Virus record (IMG/VR): IMGVR_UViG_3300009514_000048
Coordinates: 1-43,928 of that record
Direction: 5' to 3' (one strand)
From: a virus
Length of the DNA: 43,928 nt
The position numbers and the translations under genes are program-made. Every line of letters begins with the position of its first letter. The first letter of the stretch is position 1. The notes beneath the pieces were generated by a model. The model was not told the DNA's origin. It made no database searches and saw only the letters and a program-made list of their open reading frames with translations. Shown here piece by piece: positions 20,815-28,555 of this stretch.

Positions 20815-20933
20815 ATCCAGAGTATTTTATGACTCTGGTATTTTATAAGGGGGATAACGTGATTGAAATTATACTATTGGCCTTAGCTTTTGGCTTGGGT
20901 TATGTCTTAGCAAAAGTTAATAAGGAGAAATAA
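20811..20933 (+). CDS. 40-aa TM protein with possible dual start
   Basis: MNPEYFMTLVFYKGDNVIEI is followed by ILLALAFGLGYVLAKVNKEK. The long form starts at the ATG overlapping the upstream stop. A second start, GTG at 20859, has its own strong SD (AAGGGGG) and gives a 24-aa peptide that is essentially the TM alone. A 6-bp hairpin lies between the two starts. The layout recalls holin/antiholin dual-start genes. Confidence 0.55.
   Translation: MNPEYFMTLVFYKGDNVIEIILLALAFGLGYVLAKVNKEK
20817..20838 (+). promoter_or_regulatory. Hairpin between the two starts of the 40-aa gene
   Basis: CCAGAG (20817-20822) pairs perfectly with CTCTGG (20833-20838). It starts 4 bases after the first ATG and ends 8 bases before the SD of the GTG start. 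It could hold back the long form and favour the short one. Confidence 0.45.
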
Positions 20934-20934
20934 C

Positions 20935-21255
20935 ATGCCTGAATTTTTAGAAGCTTTAGAATCAATAACGGACAAACCTAAATCTATTGTCCACACTGAA
21001 CAACTTGTCCCTGCGTGGGTGCCTGGAGCTACATATACGGGTAAGTTTACCTTTGTATTAAAATCAATGCACACTGGTGGAATGGTTTTAGAAGTAGTGG
21101 CTGAAGATTTCTCAGAAAGTGAAGTAGTTGATCCTGGGCCTAACAGTCCAGACAGTCAAGGAAATAGAAAAGTAAAAGATTTAACAAAACCTGGTATGGG
21201 AGCAGACAGACCTAACAACATTATAGATCCACGCTCCATAATGCCACGAGCATAG
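20935..21255 (+). CDS. Hypothetical 106-aa virion-operon protein
   Basis: Starts MPEFLEALESITDKPKSIVH, then beta strands (YTGKFTFVLKSMHTGGMVLE) and a Pro/Gly/Asp-rich tail (DPGPNSPDSQGNRKVKD). The SD AAGGAG is good. It lies just before the scaffold. It may be a small head protein, but nothing specific is recognised. Confidence 0.55.
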   Translation: MPEFLEALESITDKPKSIVHTEQLVPAWVPGATYTGKFTFVLKSMHTGGMVLEVVAEDFSESEVVDPGPNSPDSQGNRKVKDLTKPGMGADRPNNIIDPRSIMPRA

Positions 21256-21324
21256 GGTTTATAGAGACCCCATATAAACAGATTTTCATAACGGGATACT
21301 GCGGATAGCAGCCCCACAGGGAGG
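21255..21324 (+). promoter_or_regulatory. Structured leader of the scaffold gene
   Basis: There are two switch-like parts. First, GGGT/ACCC (21255-21258 with 21267-21270) competes with GTTTATA/TATAAAC (21257-21263 with 21273-21279). Second, GGG-CTGC/GCAG-CCC (21293-21302 with 21308-21314) competes with CCC pairing to the GGG of the SD (GGGAGG, 21319-21324). The leader could set scaffold output. Confidence 0.45.
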
Positions 21325-21329
21325 AAATT

Positions 21330-22205
21330 ATGGAAGAAGTAAATAAGAATGCGTCAGAGAATGCTAATGATGACTCGGTAAACACCTCACCCTCGGATCA
21401 GCAATCACTTGATGCAAACAACCAAGATACAGGAGCGCAGTCAAATGCCCCTGATAAAAAGAATGATGGGCAAGTTAATTATGAGTTCAAAGGAGACTGG
21501 CAGGAACTAGAAGAAAAGGCTCCTGAAGCTTATAATTGGGCACTAGGTGTTCGTCGATATCTTACCAAAGAGTCTGAACAGATTTCTAGGGATAAAGATA
21601 AGATTGATAAATACACTAAACTCGAAAATGATCCAGAATTAGGAGAGTTCCTAGACTGGAAAAAAGCGAGAAAAACAGGCCAAATACCTGCAACACAACA
21701 ATCAGCCTACTACACTGAAAATCAAGTTAATCTTGATAGTTCTGGTGCTTATGTAGATCCTGAAGTTGCCCGTTTAAAAGCGGAGTTAGCAGAGAAAGAA
21801 AGACTCTTCTCACAACAGTTTAATCAACTGAATAGTAGAGTCACAAAAATAGATAAAGCGAATGCACTTGAAGCCTTCGCACAAGCTCATCCTGACTTTT
21901 ATGAGTTACATCGTCTAGGGTTATTAGCACCACAACTACAAAAGATCGAACAAACTGGTAAAGGCACTATTGCAGATGCGTACAATGCTGCAGTAGATGA
22001 AAAACAGAGAATAGTAGCACAACTAAGAAAAGAACAGCAAACTGTTTTGAAACATAAACAGAGTGCCTCTTCAGCCACACCTACCTCTTCTGGCGAACCT
22101 GACACAGAATACATTGATGCCAAAGGCAACGATGATATTATAAGACGAGCTTTTGAGTTGGCTCAGAAAGGACAGACAAAGTCTGTTCGTAGGCGTAAAA
22201 AATAA
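21330..22205 (+). CDS. Capsid scaffolding protein
   Basis: 291 aa, acidic and Asn/Asp/Ser-rich N-terminus (NTSPSDQQSLDANNQDTGAQ), a central helix-rich part with a coiled coil (ARLKAELAEKERLFSQQFNQ), and a basic C-terminus (KSVRRRKK). This charge layout and the place just before the capsid gene are typical of phage scaffolds, which bind capsid subunits through the basic tail. The SD GGGAGG lies in a structured leader. Confidence 0.75.
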   Translation: MEEVNKNASENANDDSVNTSPSDQQSLDANNQDTGAQSNAPDKKNDGQVNYEFKGDWQELEEKAPEAYNWALGVRRYLTKESEQISRDKDKIDKYTKLENDPELGEFLDWKKARKTGQIPATQQSAYYTENQVNLDSSGAYVDPEVARLKAELAEKERLFSQQFNQLNSRVTKIDKANALEAFAQAHPDFYELHRLGLLAPQLQKIEQTGKGTIADAYNAAVDEKQRIVAQLRKEQQTVLKHKQSASSATPTSSGEPDTEYIDAKGNDDIIRRAFELAQKGQTKSVRRRKK

Positions 22206-22212
22206 AAGTTAC

Positions 22213-22245
22213 GACGTTTTTCCGTCACTGGAAAGACTTAGTGGC
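22213..22245 (+). promoter_or_regulatory. Two-hairpin RNA element, copy D (capsid leader)
   Basis: Distal hairpin GACG (22213-22216) with CGTC (22223-22226). Proximal hairpin GTCACT (22224-22229) with AGTGGC (22240-22245), one G-U, loop of exactly 10 bases. The arms share GTC, so only one can form. Unlike the minus-strand copies the SD is not in the loop but 12 bases after the element. Confidence 0.5.
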
Positions 22246-22273
22246 TGAAAACTAAAAAGGAGTATCAACTCTA

Positions 22274-23239
22274 ATGGCTGATAAAATATTCACTCATGGG
22301 CCAGACAACGTAGACACACTAATTACTACGACTCATGAAAATAGACGTGGAGAAATCCATGACGCTATTTTCAAGGATTTAGTGTTGTTGAACTGGCTAA
22401 ATCAAAAAGCCAAAGTTAATGTTAGAGGCGGACGTACAATTGTCACTCATTTAATGACTGGCAAAAACAACACTGTGACAGCGTATTCGGGATTTGACTT
22501 AATCCCTACGACTCCACAGCAAGGTTTCACTACGTCACAAGCTCAATGGAAGCAGTACGGTGATTCCATTGTTGTTAGTGGACGTGAAGCTAGAGTTCAA
22601 AACGCTGGTTCATCCCAGGTATTTGACGTTGTTCGCACTAAACTTAACCAGGCTGACCGAAGTATTAAGGATGATGTCAATCGAGATCTCTTTAATACCT
22701 CACAAAACTCAAAAGAAATTCGTGGATTGCCCACGTTAATTGACGCAACTTCCACCATACAGGACATTAATTCAACTTCCAATGCTTTTTGGCAAGCTGA
22801 TGTTAATACTGGTGGATCATTCGCTGAACAGGGACTCAGTGACTTCAGGACACTCTACAACGATCTGTCCAAGATCACTCCGTCTAATCCAGTTGACTTG
22901 ATTCTTACCACGTCAGATGTTCATGAATCATACGAAGGGACGCAGCAGCCTCAAGCTCGTCATACTTCAATGGACTCTGCTAACGGTAGCTTCAATAACT
23001 TGATGTTCCGCACTGCACCTGTAGTGTTTGACAATGAAGCAAACTCTGGTGTCGCTTACTTCCTCAATTCAGAAGCTCTTGAATTGGTGATCGACAGTGC
23101 CACAGACTTCATCGTTACGCCCTTCGAGCCAGCAACTATCAAAGGACAGGATGCGAAAGTCGCTCTTGAACTCGTTGCTCTCGAATTAGTAACACCAAAT
23201 CGTCGGATGCTTGGAAAAGTTACCAGCATTACCGAATAA
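22274..23239 (+). CDS. Major capsid protein (HK97-type fold)
   Basis: 321 aa. Order and motifs fit HK97-like podovirus capsids: N-arm MADKIFTHGPDNVDTLITTT, DAIFKDLVLLNWLNQKAKVN, VVSGREARVQNAG, then DDVNRDLFNTSQNSKEIRGL (E-loop/spine helix region), PVDLILTTSDVHESY, and the P-domain end AVALEL-like strands (DAKVALELVALELVTPNRRM). Codons are visibly more C-ending (CTC, GAC, ATC, CGT) than in neighbours, as expected for the most abundant protein. The SD is AAGGAG, 11 bases from the ATG. Confidence 0.78.
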   Translation: MADKIFTHGPDNVDTLITTTHENRRGEIHDAIFKDLVLLNWLNQKAKVNVRGGRTIVTHLMTGKNNTVTAYSGFDLIPTTPQQGFTTSQAQWKQYGDSIVVSGREARVQNAGSSQVFDVVRTKLNQADRSIKDDVNRDLFNTSQNSKEIRGLPTLIDATSTIQDINSTSNAFWQADVNTGGSFAEQGLSDFRTLYNDLSKITPSNPVDLILTTSDVHESYEGTQQPQARHTSMDSANGSFNNLMFRTAPVVFDNEANSGVAYFLNSEALELVIDSATDFIVTPFEPATIKGQDAKVALELVALELVTPNRRMLGKVTSITE

Positions 23240-23254
23240 GGGAGGTATACAAAA

Positions 23255-23524
23255 ATGGCTGAAAAAACTCCAGATTCAAGAACTACTCATAGTTTAGGGA
23301 GTGAAAAACTAATTCGGCTAGTTTATAGTGCTACCACCCTAGATGATGGTGATACATACACTAGTGGGATTAAGGGTATTGTGGATCAGTGGTTTAACCA
23401 AACTGATGATCCAACGACACAGGCTTCGGCTGGCGTGTCTGTATCTGAAGCTTCTAAGGTCTTTACATTTAGACCTGGAGAAGATGGTGCGACTGGTACG
23501 CTCTACGTACTAGCGAAAAGTTAA
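23255..23524 (+). CDS. Small head protein, 89 aa
   Basis: MAEKTPDSRTTHSLGSEKLI, then beta strands and SKVFTFRPGEDGATGTLYVL. It follows the capsid gene with SD GGGAGG. A head-decoration or minor capsid role is likely from position. No family is recognised. Confidence 0.6.
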   Translation: MAEKTPDSRTTHSLGSEKLIRLVYSATTLDDGDTYTSGIKGIVDQWFNQTDDPTTQASAGVSVSEASKVFTFRPGEDGATGTLYVLAKS

Positions 23525-23542
23525 TTAAGGAGGATATCTATA

Positions 23543-24001
23543 ATGCAAAGTAAAGCTACTGATAGACCAACAACGTCTGCGGAAGCAGATTCCATATACA
23601 TTGTGGCCAAAGCCGAAAATGCGTTGACTGAAGGTGATATCGTTCAATGGTCTGATACAGCGTCTGCTGCCTATCCTTTAGGTGTGGCGGTTGAAGATTC
23701 TGTTGCGGATGCTGGACGACTTGCTGGCGTAGTTGCGCTCGGAGATGTTGCTGCTGATGAGTATGGGCTTGTTCAAGTCTATGGTTACAACACTAACATC
23801 ACTACTGATGGTAACGTTGCTTCTTCAGATCTCTGGCTAAAAGCTGGTGCTGCGGTTGCAGAAGGTGCCACAGATGCTGAGGTTGAAGCTGACATTACTA
23901 CTGCCAGTATTAGCGGACTAGCTGACTTATTGGGCTGGAACGTAAGTGCTGATGTAGGAACAGTCGGCCAAGGATTCATAAGAAAACTGGGGAATATCTA
24001 A
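23543..24001 (+). CDS. Head decoration protein (DUF2190-like)
   Basis: 152 aa. IYIVAKAENALTEGDIVQWS, PLGVAVEDSVADAGRLAGVV, ALGDVAADEYGLVQVYGYNT and VGQGFIRKLGNI follow the beta-barrel pattern of DUF2190-type capsid stabilisers (from memory). It lies just behind the capsid genes with a strong SD (AAGGAGG). It probably sits on the capsid surface. Confidence 0.6.
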   Translation: MQSKATDRPTTSAEADSIYIVAKAENALTEGDIVQWSDTASAAYPLGVAVEDSVADAGRLAGVVALGDVAADEYGLVQVYGYNTNITTDGNVASSDLWLKAGAAVAEGATDAEVEADITTASISGLADLLGWNVSADVGTVGQGFIRKLGNI

Positions 24002-24009
24002 TAATTCTC

Positions 24010-24027
24010 AAATCGGGGGAGCGATTT
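24010..24027 (+). promoter_or_regulatory. SD-in-loop hairpin flush with start codon
   Basis: AAATCG (24010-24015), loop GGGGAG (the SD), CGATTT (24022-24027), then ATG at 24028. A perfect 6-bp stem encloses the entire SD and ends at the start codon. It should lower initiation on the zinc-ribbon gene unless melted. Confidence 0.55.
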
Positions 24028-24228
24028 ATGGCAATTAAAAAAGATCCACAATGGGTGGACTATAGAAAAGTACAACCAAAGTATTTTCGTTGTGATAGTT
24101 GTGCTAGACCAGTAACAAAACGTTCAATTAAAGCAGGTGGATGTAAAACTTGTGGTGGACGAAGATTAAGATTGCCTTGTAGAACAACGTTATTAGAACG
24201 TATACTAGTATTTATCTTTAGGAGGTAA
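24028..24228 (+). CDS. 66-aa zinc-ribbon protein
   Basis: MAIKKDPQWVDYRKVQPKYF, then RCDSCARPVTKR and KAGGCKTCGGRRLRL: a four-Cys zinc ribbon (CxxC...CxxC) with a basic C-terminal helix. Similar small ribbon proteins occur in phage head modules. The SD is locked in a hairpin, so low and controlled output is expected. Confidence 0.65.
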   Translation: MAIKKDPQWVDYRKVQPKYFRCDSCARPVTKRSIKAGGCKTCGGRRLRLPCRTTLLERILVFIFRR

Positions 24229-24232
24229 CACT

Positions 24233-24529
24233 ATGAGCATGATAGGAATTGGAGGAACACGCAGAGTTACAGCAGATACAAATGTTAGTGCTGGCAGACC
24301 TGTGCGAGTGTTCTCTGTTCATTGGTTGTCAGGAGGTACTGCTGGAGTGCTTACGCTCCGTAATGGTACTTTAGTTAGTGATGAAATCAGGTATCAAAAG
24401 ACAGGGACTATTAATGACGGACACACTGAAGACTTTGGAAAGACTGGAATTTTCTTTCCTGATGGTCTATTCATTGATGTCGATGCTAATGTAACATTTG
24501 CTGATGTAAATTTGACATTCACAAAATAA
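24233..24529 (+). CDS. 98-aa virion protein, beta-rich
   Basis: MSMIGIGGTRRVTADTNVSA continues to PVRVFSVHWLSGGTAGVLTL and FFPDGLFIDVDANVTF. It resembles a small beta-sandwich head or neck decoration protein. The SD is GGAGG. No family is assigned. Confidence 0.6.
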   Translation: MSMIGIGGTRRVTADTNVSAGRPVRVFSVHWLSGGTAGVLTLRNGTLVSDEIRYQKTGTINDGHTEDFGKTGIFFPDGLFIDVDANVTFADVNLTFTK

Positions 24530-24543
24530 GGGGGAATTAAATT

Positions 24544-25077
24544 ATGCCACATGTTGATGGTATATTAAAAGAAGTATTAGTAAAACAAATCGGTGGAAAC
24601 ATTCATGACATGGGAATAGTCATTAATGAACTTCCTAAAGAATTGTTTTATCAGAAGAACTTTCCAAGAGTTCCAAAATTAGATCGTGACGGAGAACCTA
24701 CTGGTAATCTGAAGCGTGATAGGGCTGTGGGAAAAATAACAAATGAATTAAAACCTGGTATTAGTTATAGTCAAACAGGGGATGGTGGCTATGTGATTGA
24801 TATCAAGAATCAAGAAGGGGAACAACGGTTTAGAGAGCTAAGTAGCTATATTATGGCACACTTACCACCTGGCTCTGCCTCACCAAAGTTCGACTTTATA
24901 TGTGTCGAGCCTGGTAATCCTAGCTCACCACCTAAACCAACAAATCAGCTTCCGAGGGTGCAGTTACCTGTATCTTCTCCCCCTGTATCTTCTAACGAAG
25001 ATGCGGTACAGGCCTCACCCTCAACTTTAGCCAAGAGACGGGGTAGACCAAAGAAAGTAGAAACACACGCTAAATAA
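24544..25077 (+). CDS. 177-aa protein with C-terminal AT-hook
   Basis: Starts MPHVDGILKEVLVKQIGGNI, a mixed alpha/beta part, then a Pro/Ser-rich linker and KRRGRPKKVETHAK. RGRPKK is a textbook AT-hook that binds the minor groove of AT-rich DNA. In a virion gene cluster such a tail could bind packaged DNA at the head-neck. The N-terminal domain is not recognised. Confidence 0.6.
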   Translation: MPHVDGILKEVLVKQIGGNIHDMGIVINELPKELFYQKNFPRVPKLDRDGEPTGNLKRDRAVGKITNELKPGISYSQTGDGGYVIDIKNQEGEQRFRELSSYIMAHLPPGSASPKFDFICVEPGNPSSPPKPTNQLPRVQLPVSSPPVSSNEDAVQASPSTLAKRRGRPKKVETHAK

Positions 25078-25082
25078 GTTAC

Positions 25083-25135
25083 CTAACAAAAGCCTTACAC
25101 TGCATTTGTTAGTTAAGTAATGAATGTAGTGTAAG
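25083..25135 (+). promoter_or_regulatory. Possible RNA pseudoknot in the adaptor leader
   Basis: Stem 1: CTAACAAA (25083-25090) with TTTGTTAG (25105-25112). The loop of stem 1 pairs downstream: CTTACACTGCATT (25094-25106) with AATGTAGTGTAAG (25123-25135), 13 bp with one G-U. This is H-type pseudoknot geometry, or two competing hairpins, just before the adaptor SD. Confidence 0.5.
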
Positions 25136-25154
25136 CACAATTTTAGGAGGATGA

Positions 25155-26081
25155 ATGAATTATCTATCCATAAGACAACGAATAGCAGAAATGGCAGGGT
25201 TGGATCAATCTAATACTGATACTGACACGTATTTAAAAGAATGGGTTAACGATAGTTATAACTATATCTCTGGTCTTAAAACATGGCCTTGGCGACTTCA
25301 GAATGATATTGTTCAGACCGTTACTGAAATAACGACAGGCACTGTTTCTATCACCCAAGATTCTGCAGCAATCACTTTTTCTTCTGCTCCTACCCCTTCT
25401 GTAGCAACAGACTATAGAATACAGTTTGATGATAGCGACGACTGGTACGACATTAGTGCTCATACTGCTGGAGCAACCGCCGCTACATTGGCAGATCCAT
25501 TTCTAGGGACTACCAATGGCACTGCTTCTTATACTCTAAGAAAAGTCTATTATGATCTTCCTAGTGACTTTGGTAGGATGATCTCCATGCGACAGTCTAG
25601 AACAGATGTTAAACTAGAACCTATGGACTTTAGGTTTATGGATAAGTTTCTTCCAGATCCTACAGAAGTAGCGGAACCAACCAATTATCAAATTATAGGT
25701 CTTAAATCTTTAAGCCCTGTGACTGGTTCAACCAATCAATTTCGATTAGTATTTCATCCGACACCTAATGTTAGAATGAATATTGATCTACGATATTATG
25801 TTAAAATAACTGCTTTATCGGCTGATACTGATAGTCCTATTTTTCAAGAAGCATGGCACTCTATCTTAATTTTTGATGTGTTAGATAGATATGCTTATAC
25901 GTTTTTAGACGACACTCGTAGAAATGAAGTAAGAGCAGTAAAGAAAGAACTGTTAGAAGCAATGGAGCAAAATAGAAATCCAATGCCCGATAAATTATTG
26001 AAGAAATTACAATGGGATAAAGCTATTCAATTACTTAGCTCTACGAGATTGCGTGCTCAACTTCCAATAACTGAGGCTTAA
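25155..26081 (+). CDS. Head-tail adaptor protein
   Basis: 308 aa. The N-terminus MNYLSIRQRIAEMAGLDQSN continues to VNDSYNYISGLKTWPWRL, the helical start typical of podovirus adaptors that contact the portal; a beta domain (RKVYYDLPSDFGRMISMRQS) and a long C-terminal helix with basic residues follow (RRNEVRAVKKELLEAMEQNR). The start uses GGAGG 4 bases before ATG at 25155. The structured leader is described separately. Confidence 0.7.
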   Translation: MNYLSIRQRIAEMAGLDQSNTDTDTYLKEWVNDSYNYISGLKTWPWRLQNDIVQTVTEITTGTVSITQDSAAITFSSAPTPSVATDYRIQFDDSDDWYDISAHTAGATAATLADPFLGTTNGTASYTLRKVYYDLPSDFGRMISMRQSRTDVKLEPMDFRFMDKFLPDPTEVAEPTNYQIIGLKSLSPVTGSTNQFRLVFHPTPNVRMNIDLRYYVKITALSADTDSPIFQEAWHSILIFDVLDRYAYTFLDDTRRNEVRAVKKELLEAMEQNRNPMPDKLLKKLQWDKAIQLLSSTRLRAQLPITEA

Positions 26082-26083
26082 AA

Positions 26084-27682
26084 ATGGGCTATAGAGGAAT
26101 AGAGATACCTGTTTTTGATCTGACAGGCGGACAAGCTTCTAATCGTCCTCCTACAGGCTTAGAGCTTAATCAAGCTTTACTAGTACAGAATGTCCACAGT
26201 CTTCCAGGTGGAGGAATTGAATTAAGACAAGGAGATGCTATCTTTAATTCAACCGCTATGAGTAGCGGCGATCCTGTACAAGCACTCCATTATTATCGTA
26301 AAGCTGATAGGTCAGAATTTTTATTAGCCATTGCTGGTTCTACATTATATAAATCTGATTCTTTAGATGGAACAATGGATGATATTACTTCTGGTCTCAC
26401 CATTACATCAGGAAAGGATAATAAATGGACAGGCTTTACTGCAGGTAACTTAGGAATATTAGTTGGTGGGCCTGTTGATACATTTGACACGCCTATTAAG
26501 TTTGATGGAACTACGGCAGCTATCTTATCTGCTTCTGCGCCTAGCGGTAAAACAGGATTTTTTCATAACAACAGAGTTTTTATTTTAGATGATGATACCA
26601 TTCATCACTCTACCCTTACAGATATTACCGATTTTTCAGGAGAAGGTTCTGGTTCGGCTGAGATAGATAAGAATGATGGGGATAAACTAATGGCGGCTGC
26701 GCCATTAACTACTGATACAGTTTTACTTTTTAAAGAGAACTCTATTCATCAATACATCACCACTCAATTCCCATTTGGACGATTTCCATTATTTACTAAA
26801 TCTAGAGATCAAGCCCCTGGTGTAGGGGCTGCAGGGCCACATTGCGTGGTAGTCCATCAAGGCACAGCTTATTTTTTAACAAAACAAGCTCGAATGAAAG
26901 CTACTAATGGTTCTGTCATTATTGATTTTCCTTCTGACATGGATGATGTTTGGGATACAGTAGACAAAGATAGATTAGAATTTGCAGAAGGATTTTTCTA
27001 TCAAGGTAAAGATTATAGATACATTGGATGGGCAGTATCAACTACTGGTAGTACAACCAATGACCTATTAATATTTTGGGACTTAGATAAAAAATCTTGG
27101 TGGCAATATCAGACAGGTTATAAATTAAATGTAGTTTCTACTGATTCGCAAAGAAAGACTTTATACGCTGGACACTACGACGGCATTATTTATAAAAAAG
27201 ATGTCGCAAATCGCTATACTGATGAATCTGAAGACGATGATCCTATCATAGGTAAATGGAGATGGGGTTGGCAAACAAATAATTCTTTTCAAGTGCCAAT
27301 TCATCCTCAAAGAATTAATGTATCTGTTAGAACTGAAACTAGAAATAACTTACAAATTAAATATGGATTTGACTTTAACTTAGAACAACGAACAGCCACA
27401 GTGTCATTGCAAGGTAAAGGTGCAACATGGGATGTCAGTAATTGGGATGAAGCAAATTGGGCTGATTTTACTGACCTCATAAGAAATGTCAAACCTTTTG
27501 GAAGAGGTAATGCTTTTTCTTTAACCTTTGATAATGATATTTCTACTGCTGATCTTGGAGCTATATGGGATGTAACAAACTGGGATGAAGATGTATGGGG
27601 CGTACTAGGAAGACCATTTAGAATTAATGGCTTTACAATTACAGGAAAACAGACAGCACAAAAAGTTTTTAATGCTCAGTAA
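26084..27682 (+). CDS. Tail nozzle / beta-propeller protein
   Basis: 532 aa. Successive strands with turns (LHYYRKADRSEFLLAIAGST, GFFHNNRVFILDDDTIHHST, TDTVLLFKENSIHQYITTQF) suggest a six-bladed beta-propeller as in podovirus nozzle proteins (P22 gp10-like, from memory). Near the end two near-identical units, WDVSNWDEANW and WDVTNWDEDVW, lie about 50 residues apart. It follows the adaptor by 2 bases, as in many podovirus tails. Confidence 0.72.
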   Translation: MGYRGIEIPVFDLTGGQASNRPPTGLELNQALLVQNVHSLPGGGIELRQGDAIFNSTAMSSGDPVQALHYYRKADRSEFLLAIAGSTLYKSDSLDGTMDDITSGLTITSGKDNKWTGFTAGNLGILVGGPVDTFDTPIKFDGTTAAILSASAPSGKTGFFHNNRVFILDDDTIHHSTLTDITDFSGEGSGSAEIDKNDGDKLMAAAPLTTDTVLLFKENSIHQYITTQFPFGRFPLFTKSRDQAPGVGAAGPHCVVVHQGTAYFLTKQARMKATNGSVIIDFPSDMDDVWDTVDKDRLEFAEGFFYQGKDYRYIGWAVSTTGSTTNDLLIFWDLDKKSWWQYQTGYKLNVVSTDSQRKTLYAGHYDGIIYKKDVANRYTDESEDDDPIIGKWRWGWQTNNSFQVPIHPQRINVSVRTETRNNLQIKYGFDFNLEQRTATVSLQGKGATWDVSNWDEANWADFTDLIRNVKPFGRGNAFSLTFDNDISTADLGAIWDVTNWDEDVWGVLGRPFRINGFTITGKQTAQKVFNAQ

Positions 27683-27698
27683 AATAAGGAGATCATAA

Positions 27699-28370
27699 AT
27701 GGCTGATTTAACAATACCAAATGCTGATTTTGTAGGCGGTACACTAATTAAAAGTGCTGAAGTTGATGCCAATAATAGTGCCATTTCTACATATATCAAT
27801 GCACGCAATCAAGGAACAACCGCTTGGGACGGATTTAGTTTAGATGAAATAGGGGCTGCTCCTACAGCAGTTACAGGAGCACTTCGTTTATATAGTTTAT
27901 CAACAGATAGTGGAAAACTATATACAAGAGATCCTAGTGGTAATGACTTTGTTATGCCTGGAGTCATTCAAATTGTTCAGGGGACATCTACCACTGCTTT
28001 TTCAACTACGTCAACATCTTATGTAGCCACAAACACTACCGTTACCATCACACCAAAATTTGACAACAGTAAGGTATTAGTATATGCTGCTGGTCCTATG
28101 TTTAATAGTGCTACTGCTACAACTGTACCATTTGCTACTATTGCTAAAGGAGGAACTAATTTAGCTGGGGCAGATGGTTTAGCTAGATTAGATGGTTCAG
28201 GCTTAACCGATATCACCGCACCAACAAGTATGATGTATTTTGATTCACCGGCTACAACTGCTGCTACAACTTATGATGTTCGTATTAAATCTAGTTCAGG
28301 CTCTAGTGTAAGCTGGGGTGTTGGTACTGCAACTCAAGTCATTATCGCTGTAGAAATTGCACAATTATAA
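27699..28370 (+). CDS. Tail fibre-like protein, 223 aa
   Basis: MADLTIPNADFVGGTLIKSA, then helix and Ser/Thr-rich strands (TTVTITPKFDNSKVLVYAAG, SSSGSSVSWGVGTATQ). The last half resembles C-terminal beta domains of tail fibres and may contact host surface. The SD is AAGGAG. A small partner gene follows, as in many fibre-assembly pairs. Confidence 0.6.
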   Translation: MADLTIPNADFVGGTLIKSAEVDANNSAISTYINARNQGTTAWDGFSLDEIGAAPTAVTGALRLYSLSTDSGKLYTRDPSGNDFVMPGVIQIVQGTSTTAFSTTSTSYVATNTTVTITPKFDNSKVLVYAAGPMFNSATATTVPFATIAKGGTNLAGADGLARLDGSGLTDITAPTSMMYFDSPATTAATTYDVRIKSSSGSSVSWGVGTATQVIIAVEIAQL

Positions 28371-28381
28371 GGAGCGTAAGT

Positions 28382-28546
28382 ATGGCAGCAATGGGAACAC
28401 ATGATCAAATAAGATTGGCATTAGAAAGTTTAGCACCTAATAAAGAGTGGGCATTAAGTGGAAATGAATACTCTGGCCTGACTTGGTTAGACACTGGCTC
28501 TGCTCCTACAGAACAGCAAATTTTAGATAATATTGCTGCTCAATAA
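28382..28546 (+). CDS. 54-aa tail-fibre assembly-like protein
   Basis: MAAMGTHDQIRLALESLAPN, then EWALSGNEYSGLTWLDTG, ending LDNIAAQ. The W-LSG-x-Y-x-x-L-x-W core with an acidic end resembles small phage tail-assembly partner proteins (XkdW-like, from memory). It is placed directly behind a fibre gene. SD AAGGAG. Confidence 0.6.
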   Translation: MAAMGTHDQIRLALESLAPNKEWALSGNEYSGLTWLDTGSAPTEQQILDNIAAQ

Positions 28547-28555
28547 GGAACTACT

